Of a stretch of 64,000 bases of DNA, positions 24,286 to 34,769 are shown in pieces. The notes beneath the pieces were generated by a model. It saw only the letters and a program-made list of their open reading frames with translations, had not been told where the DNA came from and made no database searches. Location of the stretch: the NCBI RefSeq assembly GCF_907164915.1, contig NC_061862.1, forward strand, positions 8,171,505-8,235,504, given 5' to 3'. The first letter of the stretch is position 1; each line of letters starts with the position of its first letter. Position numbers and translations under genes: made by a program. This stretch comes from Impatiens glandulifera. Taxonomy: Eukaryota > Streptophyta > Magnoliopsida > Ericales > Balsaminaceae.

Positions 24286-24297
24286 GCTCTGATACCA
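24286..24297 (-). other. primer-binding site, initiator tRNA-Met
   Basis: TGGTATCAGAGC on the minus strand, one base inside the 5' LTR. It is the standard copia primer-binding site. Confidence 0.93.
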
Positions 24298-24298
24298 C

Positions 24299-24529
24299 TG
24301 TTGGGTGTGAATGTGATTGGAGTTTGGCTCAGTCCTCTTGTTTATTGATTCTGTTGCATCACTATCTCACACAAAGGAGGCAACCCTCTCTCTAGCATCC
24401 AAACACCACAAAGGAATTTGACATCTGCCTCCCACTAAGATAGTAATATCTATTTATATTATTAGGTCAAGTCCAATAAGTGGATTACTAGAGATTGGGC
24501 CACAATGTTGGGCCAACCAATACCCAACA
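24299..24529 (-). repeat. 5' LTR of the Tork-type element
   Basis: 231 bp, TG...CA ends, partner of 19753-19982, followed by target-duplication copy AAATC at 24530-24534. Confidence 0.95.
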
Positions 24530-24534
24530 AAATC

Positions 24535-26345
24535 CTTTGAGATGCTCGTATCCATAATTTTTCCCTTTGAAAGCTCTTCTATTTCTTTCTAGATTGTCCA
24601 CCACATGATGATGGGAATTGATTTCTAGTCGTCCGTGATTTTGTTGTTAGAACACAATTCAATCCATTTGACCCAGAAATCAACGACTTTTGATGGTGTA
24701 TCACATTGAAATTGAAGAAGGTTTTACAGAAGAGCCCACATTCTCTTGGCAAGGTCACAATGTAGAAGAATGTGATCAATGGATTCTTCACTCTTCAAAC
24801 AAATATTGCATCTGCTAGCGAGATGAAATCCTTTGTTTTTCAATTTGTTAGTTGTCAAGACTCCTTCATTAATAGCTTTCCAACCAAAAAATAAGATTTT
24901 TGATGAAATTTTTTATTTCCACACCTCTTTCCAAGGAAACCGGTATTGAATATTTTGGAGAGACGCATAATAAATGTAGCTAATTTTAAAATCAGGAGAG
25001 CTAGACAGAGAAAACTTATCGTCAGTCTCTAGGTCAATTGAAACGTTGATAAGAGTATCTATGAGGAGAAATCGTCTCCCCTCCTATTTAGTGGAAAGTC
25101 GTCTATTTAAAGGAATTCTCCAAATAATTTGGTTAGATGTGAGACGAAAACAGACTACCACTTTAGCCTCCTTTTTATTAGAGATTTCAAAAAGATTCCG
25201 ATAAGTGTTTGACAATTTTCCGATGGAGTGCCATAGATCATTCCAAAAATCAACTTTCTTACCATTATCAATCGTAAAAATGAGAAGGGAATGGAGCTTC
25301 TCCCGTGTTTTAAAAATACGCCCCCATAGGCTTCTACCCATAAACTTTCTCCCAAAAAGAGGCATCCATTCGTTATCTCGAAGTCCGTACTTGGCGATGA
25401 TTGCTTTCATCCAGAGGCTTGTGTTTTCGTTGAGGAATCTCCACCACCATTTACAAAGGAGTGAAGTGTTGAAAATGGAGAATTTCTTGATTCAAAGTCT
25501 TTCGTCAACAACTTCAAGCTTCGTTGTGTCCCATCTCACCAAATGAGTGATTTTAGATGAGTTAGAGTTACCACAAAAGAAATTCCTAATGATTGTGTCC
25601 ATTCTGCTAGTCACCGATGCAAGAATAGGGAAGAGTATCATAGTGAGTGTTGGGATTGTGGCGAGGGAGTTCTTAATGAGGACCAACCTACTATCTTTAT
25701 AGAGAAGTTTGTTCTTTCAAAGTGCCAACATATTTCCCATTTTCTCAATGATAGGACTCCAAATATCCTTGCAACTGAATTTGGCGCCAAGAAAAAAGCC
25801 GAAATACTTTGATGGGAGAGAACCAATTTTGAACCCCAGAATTTTGGCCAATGATTGGGTGTCATTAATATTACCGATGAAAAAAAGTTCAGACTTTTCT
25901 CTATTAATCTTCAACCTCGAGCATGCCTCAAAAAGAATAAGAATCTTTCGAAGAGAATGGAGGTTTTCTGTTATATGTTTAGTAAGACAAAGAGTGTCAT
26001 CAGTAAAAAGTAAGTGGGATATATAGTGTGGTCTTCTCGTCATTCCTATATTAATTCCCGTGAAAAGACTAACATTTATGACTCTCTCGAATAGTTTTGA
26101 TAAACCTTCCATAACCACCGTGAAAAAGAGAGGTGATAAGGGATTCCCTTGTCTAAGTCCTCTTGAACTTTTGAAAAAATCAAATACCGTGTCGTTTATA
26201 AGAATTGAGAACTTAAGTTCAATAACACAAGTTTTGATCCACCTCCTCCATTTTAATCTAAAACCCATCTTTTCGAGGAGAGAGAGAGAAAATCCCAACT
26301 CACATGATTAAAAGTTTTTTCGATATCAAGTTTACAAAGGCAACC
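24535..26345 (-). pseudogene. L1-type LINE ORF2, 5'-truncated reverse transcriptase and zf-RVT
   Basis: The minus strand begins abruptly inside the reverse transcriptase at about 26340 (CKLDIEKTFNHVSWDFL). It continues through SSRGLRQGNPLSPLFF and the catalytic-site block LLFTDDTLCL (usual FADD, here FTDD). Then come IKNFF-like and WNDLW-like blocks in the thumb/connection region, and zf-RVT SRCNICLKSEESIDHILLHC at about 24760-24815. Several frame breaks occur, for example between 25717 and 25686 and at 25084. Endonuclease and ORF1 are absent. Such 5' truncation is usual for LINEs that integrate by target-primed reverse transcription. The 3' end lies at 19557-19752, beyond the Tork insertion. 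Confidence 0.88.
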
Positions 26346-26374
26346 CTCAAAACTATTGTTGCCCATTTGTGTAT

Positions 26375-27430
26375 TGTCCTCTTGAAGATTGATTTATTGT
26401 TTGGCCTATAGTAGCCATTTGTAACTTGACATGTACACAAAATCAATATTATCTCAAATATGAAGACATTGTACTAAAACTTAAAAACTAGTATAATATA
26501 GTGTGAAATTTGACCTTATGAGCCTTGACCTTGTGAAGACTAGTCTGGTGTGTATTATTCCCTTGAAGATTGACTCATTGTTTCGCCTATAGTAGTTTGG
26601 CCATGTGTAACTTGACATGTACACAAAATCAATATTATCTCAAATATGAAGACATTGTACTAAAACTTAAAAACTAGTACAATATATAGTGTGAAATGTG
26701 ACCTTGTGAGCCTTGACCTTGTGAAGATTGGTCTTGTGTGTATTGTCCCCTTAAAGATTGACTCATTGTTTGGTTTATAGTAGTTTGGTCATTTACAACT
26801 TGACCTGTACACAAAATCAATATTATCACAAATATGAAGACACTGTACTAATATAATATATAGTGTGAAATGTGACCTTGTGAGCCTTGACCTTGTGAAG
26901 ATTGGTCTTGTGTGTATTGTCCCCTTAAAGATTGACTCATTGTTTGGTTTATAGTAGTTTTTTTATTTACATCTTGACTTGTACACAAAATCAATATTAT
27001 CAAAAATATGAAACATTGTACTAAAACTTAAAAACTAGTACAATATATAGTGTGAAATGTGACCTTGTGATCCTTGACCTTGTGAAGATTTGTCTTGTGT
27101 GTATTGTCCCCTTAAAGATTGACTCGTTGTTTGTTTTAATAGTAGTTTGGCCATTTACAACTTGACCTGTACACAAAATCAATATTATCACAAATATGAA
27201 GACAGTGTACTAAAACTTAAAAATCAGTACAATATAGTGTGAAATTTCTAACATTTTGAGCTTTGACCTTGTGAAGATTGGCCTTGTGTGTATTGGCTTC
27301 TTTAAGATTGACTCATTGTTTGGCTTATAATAGTTTGGTCATGTGCAACTTGACTTGTACACAAAATTAATATTATCTCAAATATGAAGACAATGTACTA
27401 AAATATCAAAATAGTACAATATAGTGAACT
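26375..27430. repeat. tandem array of six ~188-bp units
   Basis: GTACACAAAATCAATATTAT recurs near 26433, 26619, 26807, 26981, 27169 and 27357, a spacing of 186, 188, 174, 188 and 188 bp; the third-to-fourth interval carries a 14-bp deletion. Each unit also contains GATTGACTCATTGTTTGG, AAATATGAAGACA and CCTTGACCTTGTGAAGA. No ORF. The length is in the satellite range. The array lies between the truncated LINE and the MULE 3' end, so it may be either a small satellite or sub-terminal repeats of the MULE. Confidence 0.92.
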
Positions 27431-27479
27431 AAAAACTCAAAATTACCTAGATTATCTTTAGGTTGAGCATTTGCAATAC

Positions 27480-29690
27480 CACCATTTTCATTTATACATC
27501 TTTTTTATCGTGTCTTTTTTTACCACAATTAGTGCAATGCATAACCATACCTTTTATTGACCTTTTTCTATGAGATTTTAGTTTCTCGGGAGTTTGTCTT
27601 ATATTTTTTATCGGTATACCAATTAATTTTCCTACTTTTATCGATAAAATTTCCACTCCAATGTCACTATGCCAAGCATATGCCCTCTTGTATGATTTAT
27701 GTCAAACAAATATGCTTTCAAATAGCTATCTTTTTTTTGTACCAATGAGATACATAATCCTCTAATGTACCATTGTAGAGTGACAAATTGCCCGGATAGC
27801 ATGTACACACGGAATACCACGTATACTCTAAAGTCTACAAGACATTTTACAGTCACAATATTTACTATATGTTTATGAGTACCATGTGTCACTTCATAAC
27901 CAGAACCACCAAAATATTCTACGTGACACTATTGATATTTAGATCTACTAATTTCTAGTTGATGTTTGGCACTAGCAGAGTTATTATGAGACCACATAAG
28001 AATTTATCTTCGATTATCAATTCTCTTTTGCATGACTTTGACTCTTATAATTCTAGAATAGTGAATATATTTTTCTCCCGAGCAAAAATGATGTAGGAAT
28101 TAAAGCTCTCACACATGTTGTTCTCTATAATATCGTATTTTACCGTCTCATGTTGAAATGCTTTTGTCCATGTTCTTTTTAAGACTGAAACAACAACTTT
28201 TGCAGCACCAATTTTTAATCTTTCCAATTTTATAATATTCTTGTCTAATTTCTCTGGATATGTCGATCTTGCACAATTCTAAAATTGTTATTTTATGTCA
28301 CCCCTTTAAATTTTTTAGACCAATTGGCGTACCAATGTCGTGCACAAAATATGTGCTCCGCTTCTCGAAAAACAGTTCTCATAGTTGATGCTATTAATCC
28401 TTGTAATTATACAATAGAATAAATAGTAAATGCATAATCAAACAATATAAATGTACTAATTAAACAACATAATAATGAGAATACATTTTGCATATCTGAC
28501 ATTATTGTTAAACCGATACCATTTGAAAAATCAGATCCAATATCATTCAATAACAACTTACAAAACTAACGCCATGAGTCGGCATTTTTAGTTTCTACAA
28601 TTGCCCATTCGAGTGGATGCATTTTTTATTTCCATCACGACCAATTGTAGACAATAGTTATGGATTTAGTTTTCATAAAACACCCATCCACTCCAATTAT
28701 GGGTCTACAACCACACACCCAACCTTTCTTCACAACATCTAAGCACACATAGATCCTTAAAGATCAACTCATTTGTGTCTTCGTCTCTTTGAAATTTCAA
28801 TTCAATAGTTGATTCTAGATTTGTATATTTTATTTTCTTTGCGTTTCTAAACAACATATGATACTCTCTCAAAGTGTCCCCTTTAATTTTTTGCAGAACA
28901 ATATTTTTTGCCCTTGCAGCCTTTAATTTAGTAACTTCAGCATTGAGTTCTATTTTACATAATTCAGATAGGACTTTCAATGTAATTTTTGGATAAATTC
29001 TTATTCTCTTTTCATACTTGAAAGCAATGAATTGAGTTGTAATATCTCATTTTTTATCGGTGTAACATTTGCTCTGGTAGAAATGTCTTCACCATCCAAG
29101 TCTCATTGGTCTTATCTTTGCTAACAAACAATAACCAACTACACTTTCCTTTATTGCATATGGATTTAATTCTAACATGGTCTGCAACAACTAACTTTAA
29201 AGTCACATTATTCTCAATGCTATATTCGATTATAACTCGTTTAACATCTGCCTTGGTATTGAATGTCATGTCAACCATAAACTTAGTAATCCCATTAGCA
29301 TTGGAATTACAGTATAAGCATGTCTTCGATTCGGCTTTCTTAGAGGTTCATTTGTCAAGTTCTCAATGTTAAAATTTTCAAAATTGATCTCTACTCCCCC
29401 ATCTTCATTCTCAAAGCTTCCACATTTTGAATCGTTAAAAGTGTTTTGACTTAGTTTAACACTTTCTACTTCATCGTGATTTTTAGAATAAGATGGTGGC
29501 AACACAAATGTTGAATCATCTTCATTACTTTCTTCATCATTCTCTTCTTTATTCGATATTTCATTATCCTCTTCAATCGGTAATTCAATCTCTTCTTTAA
29601 TCGGTACTTCAATCGGTACTTCAACCAGTTCCTTGTCCAAATATAAAATGAAATTTTTCGTGTCAACAACTATAGGTATCTCTAGCTATA
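27480..29690 (-). pseudogene. MULE (MuDR-type) transposase, decayed
   Basis: Read on the minus strand. An acidic, low-complexity N-terminal part (29640 to about 29380, Glu/Asn-rich) is followed by the MuDR DNA-binding domain at 29278-29054 (FNTKADVKRVIIEYSIENNV, then KCSWLLFVSKDK and MVKTFLPEQ). The transposase part has the CxPIIGVDGCF block near 28710 with the first catalytic Asp, and an AEHIFCARHWYANW block near 28340. A SWIM-type zinc finger (RGIPCVHAI) is at about 27730-27850, and a CCHC-like CTNCGKKRHDKKD, whose last Cys is lost, at about 27500-27545. Frameshifts and stops separate the parts (28980/29054, 28705, 28227, 28045). Terminal inverted repeats were not found by eye. Confidence 0.85.
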
Positions 29691-29879
29691 AATGTCAATT
29701 TTCTTGTTCTCTTATAAATTTGAAGACATTGTCAAAATGTCTTTGTCGTCTTTGATTGAGACAAGTCTTGTCGATAAATCGTGATTGGGTTTGCAATAAT
29801 ATAATTTATGAGTATCCGATGACTGATAACTCAATATGTAAGTTATATTTGTTATATCTCAATAACAGAATGTATCCAA
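29691..29879. other. MULE 5' flank
   Basis: A short non-coding stretch between the MULE start and the duplicated block; nothing recognised. Confidence 0.4.
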
Positions 29880-30452
29880 ATCCATTATAAACTAAACATA
29901 TTTGAATTCATTAACATAGTTGGTGTCACCATTAATATTTATATGAAGTGTTCCACCATGATATATGACTAGTTTATAGTCATCCCAACTGAAAAGAAAA
30001 AGGGGAAAAATAATTAATTATATTAACAACTTGTATTAAGTAAGTAAGAATTAATGAACAAATACAAATAATGTTATCAACAACAATTCTCAACCATAAA
30101 TATGATTTATGTTTAATAACTATTCAGTACAAAAATGGGCGACAACACAAACTTATAATGGAATGATTATATGAACATGTCATTAACAAAAATGGAGACA
30201 AAATGTATGGCAGTTTTGCTGCAGATAACAAAAGTGGAGACAACATAAGTTGTGCTTATAATGGAGTGATTATATGAACGTCATTTTTTATTGGGTCAGA
30301 TTCAAGATTTTTGGTAGATAATATAACAATTTTCAACACATTTTTCATGTGATTAAAGATTAAAGAGCTTAGTAGTTTCTCAAAGAATGAAAGATTAATT
30401 ACAGGTAAAATAGAAAATGGAGCAAGGAAATTTGATGGGCATATGAGAACGT
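29880..30452. repeat. duplicated non-coding block, left copy, part A
   Basis: From TTAACATAGTTGGTGTCACC to GGGCATATGAGAACG this sequence recurs at about 34795-35339 at roughly 93-95 per cent identity. Part A is cut at 30452, where the LTR element begins. It lies directly 5' of the MULE transposase and may be its promoter or terminal region. Confidence 0.85.
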
Positions 30453-31935
30453 GATAGGATCGACACCAACAACAGTAGGGGTAGATAATTGTTGTGCTAA
30501 AATTGACTTTTGATTCGATTATAATCATGTTAAAGATTAAAATATGTTTCTATTTTTCATAAATCTTCGCAAGCTCTTGAACGGAATCAAGTGCGGAAAT
30601 GCTTGCTCGATTTGAAGCGACAGATCAACGATTGAACGATGCGAAAAATAAATAACACACGGAGTTTTATGTATGTTCAGAGATAAAACTCTTACGTCAC
30701 ATTTCTTCTGTTTCCAAAAGGTTTTCATTAAAAGACTTTGATTCATATAGAACACTACACAAACCCGGTCAAACACACATGACTTAACAGTTGCCTACTT
30801 CTAAACTTCTAGTCAACACTTTATTAAATAGACAACTTATGTTCAACTTACACTTTTTAATTCTTAATTCGTGCAATTGTTCAAGGAAGCGAGAGGTTCG
30901 TTGTTGTACTTTGCTTATTTTTTATACTAAAGTTGTAGCAACGGTCGAATCTTCTTCTTGAATACGTGTTAGTTATCCGTTGGATGTACGCCAAGTGTAC
31001 GGGAACGTGTATAAGAATATATACTCGTTGGATCGTGGCGTACCGGATTGTATTGCAGAATATTCATTGGAACGTGGTGTACTAAAAGGTACAACGTGAG
31101 CTGGTGAAATATTGGAGTACGTGGAACTTGAGCGGTTATAGCGTGATAAGTTGTCTTGGAAGACGGCTGATATCGAGCATTATTGTTGAGCTGAGCAGAT
31201 AAGCATACGCTTCTTCAAATGGCTACTGAAGCAAGGCATCTGGTCACATTTCTTCAGACTAGAGTGTCTGTTAAAATGAGACGTCTACTCGCGCACTTTT
31301 TTAGACTGATCGGCTGTAGAAGCTAGACGTCTACTCGTGCACTTCTTCAGACTGCACGTCTGTTGAAGCTAGACGTCTGCTCACACACTTTTTCAGACTA
31401 ATACGTCTGTAGAAGTTAGACGTCTGCTCGCACACTTCTTCAGACTACACGTCTGTTGAATCTAGACGTCTACTCGCACATTTCTTCAGATTACACTTCT
31501 GTTGAAGCTAGATGTCTACTCGCGCACTTCTTAAACTACACGTCTGTTGAAGTTAGACATCTGCTTGCGCACTTCTTCAGACTAACATGTCTATAGAAGT
31601 TAGACATCTACTCGCGCACTTTTTTAGATTGCACGTCTGTTGAAGCTAGACATCTGCTCACGCACTTTTTCAAACTAACACGTTTGTTGAAGCTAGACAT
31701 TTGCTCGCGCACTTCTTCAGACTAACACGTCTATAAAAGTTAGACGTCTACTCGCGCGTCTTGAGTTGTACCTGCGCATAGAAAATTTCACAACTTAGTT
31801 TTGTTCATTAATACATCATTAAAACTACGTCGTATTGATTTAAACTTATTCTCCTAAGTTTATTAAACATATTTCCTTAATTAATTATTTCTCTTTTAAT
31901 TAATTTCTTTTTTCATTATTTAACTTATTCTAACA
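30453..31935 (-). repeat. 3' LTR of the copia/SIRE-like element
   Basis: Runs TGATAGGATC...CTAACA in plus coordinates, so TGTTAG...CTATCA on the coding strand, 1,483 bp. It shares its terminus and several blocks with the solo LTR at 14798. The adjacent polypurine tract on the right fixes the orientation. It contains the 46-bp array. Confidence 0.75.
31247..31765. repeat. 46-bp tandem array rich in AGACGTCT palindromes
   Basis: About 11 imperfect units. Each has AGACTGCACGTCTGTTGAAG followed by CTAGACGTCTGCTCGCGCAC and TTCTTC. Most units carry the self-complementary AGACGTCT or a one-base variant, and the ACACGTCT/AGACGTGT type, so the array can fold on itself. A related but shorter array is in the solo LTR (15640-15715 plus 19068-19330, split by the gypsy LTR). 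Confidence 0.9.
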
Positions 31936-31949
31936 ATTTCCCCATTTTT
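31936..31949 (-). other. polypurine tract
   Basis: AAAAATGGGGAAAT on the minus strand, directly before the LTR start TGTTAGAATAAG. It is like the AAAAAGGGGGAGAT tracts of plant copia elements. Confidence 0.7.
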
Positions 31950-32049
31950 GATGATTTTAAAACTAAGTTAAAAATTGAGTTAAGAATAAGAAATTAAAAA
32001 TTAGTCACTCTATTTATATAAATATGAAGAAACATAAGATATACAAAGT

Positions 32050-34457
32050 TTTAGATTTCCTCCCTTTTAACAATGATCGTCGAACATAATTTGATGCAGT
32101 CGACTTCCTCCTCGACCACCTCCACCTTGACCTTGACCACCTCCACAGGACCCCGACCATAACTTCCTAATCTTCCTCCTCTTTCAGTTCCTCCTCGATT
32201 GCTACCTTCCCCATTTTTAACATTATCAAGGGCGAGAGCAGCAGATTTGGCACCTTCAGCAGTCGCATCTTCTTCATCTTGGAAGCGTTGAACAATTGCG
32301 TTAGTATCTTCGATTCGCTCAACTTCTTGAACCTTGAGGGATTTGGAAATTTTGTGCATCTAGAGGGCGAGAAATTATATTGAGGACTTTGTCTCTTTAT
32401 GGAGGTCGAGATTATTATTGAGTAGAGTTGTCTTCATCCTAGTCATCTGATTTATGATCTTCGATACATCACATGAAGTCCTCAAAATTTCTTTGCTTGT
32501 ATCAGATTGAGACAGGGATACATTAACAGTCTGCCCTTCCAGAATCTCCAACCTATTAAATATAGTATGGATGCTCTGCTTCATCGGCACAAGAGCTTCC
32601 AAAATGAAGTGCTAGAGATCAGAGGTTCCTTGAGGAGACTCCTCAGCCGAAGAGACAATGTGAGAACCAACAGGAACGGGGCGAATAGCGGATGGACGAA
32701 GACTTACTTGAATAGATCATTCTAGTTCTTTGTATGTAGATGAGACTCGAGGCACATTGATCATTAATCGAGACTCACCCTCTACTCTTTCGATCTCTTT
32801 GCCTAGATCCCTTAGAAATTTCTCCAATTTCTCAAAATGAATGGATTTTGAAGAAAGGGATTTCTCGGATGCAGCAGAGGTTGAACGTTTGAATTTTGGG
32901 GAGGCAGGCTATTTCTCTTCATACGTCTGCCCGTCTGATGAGATAGTCTGAATAGAAGGGGTCTTCTTAGAAACAAGGGTTGAGGGCTACTCAAACGCCT
33001 TTGAAGGTTCCTCCTCAATAGACGACTTATGCTCAGCAATCTTAGAAGATAATTCCTTCTCAGCAGAAGGAACTTCATGCTGCTCGGTAGTTAGAGGCAA
33101 CTCCTTCTCAGCAGAAGGGAGTTCCTGTTGCTCTTCAGATATAGGGAGTAGTTGATCAGTAGAGTGAAGAGCTAAGAATCGTCTTTCTTCAACAGACGTT
33201 TGCTGCTGCTCAATGATGTGAAGAGTCGACTGCTCTTCAACCACCAAAAGAAGTTGCTCAGCAGTAGATATATAATGCGGCTCACCATGAGTAAATGACA
33301 TCTCATCAATGAATGACATTTGTTTAGCATTGTCTGAGTAGTTCAACTCTGCTCGAGATGCCTTGTTCCGAAGTTCATCAGTTTTAGATGACTTTGTGCC
33401 ATGAACAAAACAGAGAGTCGTAGAATTGTAGGAATCCATGATTGATTGTAGACAATTGATAAATTTCTCATATGTTTCTGCAGTTCTGTCCAAGGGGTTA
33501 TAATTTTCTTCCCTTTGGCAAACGATGGGAAAAAGAGTGCGCCCTTTGGCAATTTGCAGTAACTAGCTATCCTCGCTTGAGAGCCTCACATATATCATTG
33601 GTGTAGGTCCAAGAAAGGACCAATTTATCTAATTTAAGTAGCTCCTTTCACTACTTCGCCACATTAGCACTTTTGATAACATCACAGAACCTTGTATGAA
33701 GCCTTGTGCAGAGCCATTTATCAAAGGCATTTATTCTCATAGAAGTTGTGGACTTAACATCCTCCAAGATGAGGTTGAGTTACTGCTGCACCTCCGAGAG
33801 ACTCGGGTTCTTCAACTAATGTATCTTTTCCCTTATCTGCAACATCGACAGGCTTGGGGGCAGGGACAGGTTCCTTGAAGGCAATTCCCTAAGCAGCTCG
33901 GACCAATAATGGGAGTTTTTGCCTTAGGAATGGCATCTGCTGGAATAGCTACAACAGGACTAGCAGCTATTTGAATATGTGTTGATTCATTAGTCTGCCC
34001 CGTAGTCAGACCAGTAGTTCCTTCAATATCAAGAGCAACAGACGAGGGCACATCCTTCTACTCTACTACAGGAGTAGCATACGACTCCTTAACAGGAGAT
34101 GAAGACGTCTGAACAAGTGTAAAAGCACCATCTTGACCAGCAGCTTCAACGGCCATTGATGCGATAGGAGAGACAACACCGTCTTTCCTTGTCTTTTTTC
34201 AACAAATGGACCAACTGTCTCAGCAGTTGGTTCAGCAACTTGTTCCATAATGGGAACCACAATGGGCTCTATGGCCAAAGAAGGTAAGGAGGGTACCTTG
34301 AAAACGGTCTATCCAGTAGGCTCGGTAGAGGCCTCAGCAGACACTACGTCTGTAGGCAGGATAGATGCTCCCAAAGAGGGAACTTCTTCAGTATGAATTT
34401 CTTCCAGTCTAATCTTCTTTACAAGTAAGTCAACCTCTACGGTCTCTCCGACAGCCG
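32050..34457 (-). pseudogene. extra ORF between pol and 3' LTR (function unknown), decayed
   Basis: I do not recognise a domain. Read on the minus strand, the open pieces are 34278-34066, 34051-33833, 33493-32987, 32602-32375 and 32359-32051. The first part is Val/Pro/Glu/Thr-rich. The middle part (33493-32987) is Glu/Ser/Gln-rich with imperfect repeats such as EEQQELPSAEKELPL and EQHEVPSAEKELSS. Next is a coiled-coil-like stretch (SIHTIFNRLEILEGQ, KIINQMTRMKTTLLNNNLDL), and last a Gly/Arg-rich end (RGGTERGGRLGSYGRG). Its place directly upstream of the polypurine tract is that of the additional or envelope-like ORF of Sirevirus-type copia elements; that identification is inference. It has no membrane segment that I can see. 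Stops and frameshifts make it non-coding now. Confidence 0.55.
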
Positions 34458-34760
34458 GCCGCATATGAGAACGTTTATTGGAGTATTGAAAATTTCACCA
34501 AGTTAAAGACCTGCTGAAAAAGAATAAGATCTGGACAAAAGGTATATATCTAACTTAAAACTCTAAAATTTTTAGATTGCATACAAATCATATAAATCTC
34601 CATATTGTGCCTAACGACAACGAATAAGACAAATCTTTCATTCCATAGGGTTAGCGTGCAAACGACAAAGTGGGTTAACGACCAAGTCTCGCGGTCGGAA
34701 AAAGTTGAAGATGAAAGAAGAAATAATAAAGTGTTCCACTGTGATCTTCGTCCATAGAGT
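34458..34760. repeat. duplicated block, left copy, part B
   Basis: CATATGAGAACGTTTATTGG and the following ~300 bp match 35328-35600. It would join part A at 30452 if the LTR element were removed. Confidence 0.8.
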
Positions 34761-34769
34761 TCCACCAAT

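Larger units (their letters stand above)
19753..24529 (-). mobile_element. Tork/Tnt-type copia retrotransposon with both LTRs, capsid deleted
   Basis: LTRs at 19753-19982 (230 bp, 3') and 24299-24529 (231 bp, 5') both run TGTTGGGTG...TACCCAACA. AAATC flanks the element on both sides (19748-19752 and 24530-24534). Primer-binding site TGGTATCAGAGC is at 24286-24297, and a purine-rich AATGTGGAGAT abuts the 3' LTR. Aligning the LTRs by eye gives about 12 substitutions, mostly transitions, and one indel, near 5 per cent. The order protease, integrase, reverse transcriptase, RNase H is that of copia, and the wording is closest to Tnt1/Tork elements. It inserted into a LINE. Confidence 0.95.
30453..34457 (-). 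mobile_element. 3' part of a copia/SIRE-like LTR retrotransposon with an extra ORF
   Basis: Minus strand: degenerate coding sequence (34457 to about 32050), a polypurine tract (AAAAATGGGGAAAT, about 31936-31949) preceded by ATCATC, and then the 3' LTR (31935-30453). The 5' part with gag, pol and the 5' LTR is missing. The insertion separates two halves of a duplicated host block. CATATGAGAACG (12 bp) is present immediately outside both ends, longer than the 5 bp expected for an LTR element. Confidence 0.75.

Noticed and set aside
25205..26026. Plus-strand ORFs opposite the LINE (25205-25546, 25709-26026)
   Set aside because: They are antisense shadows of the LINE reverse transcriptase region.
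26375..27430. CRISPR-like or rDNA spacer repeat
   Set aside because: Unit of ~188 bp without spacers, and no rRNA sequence nearby.
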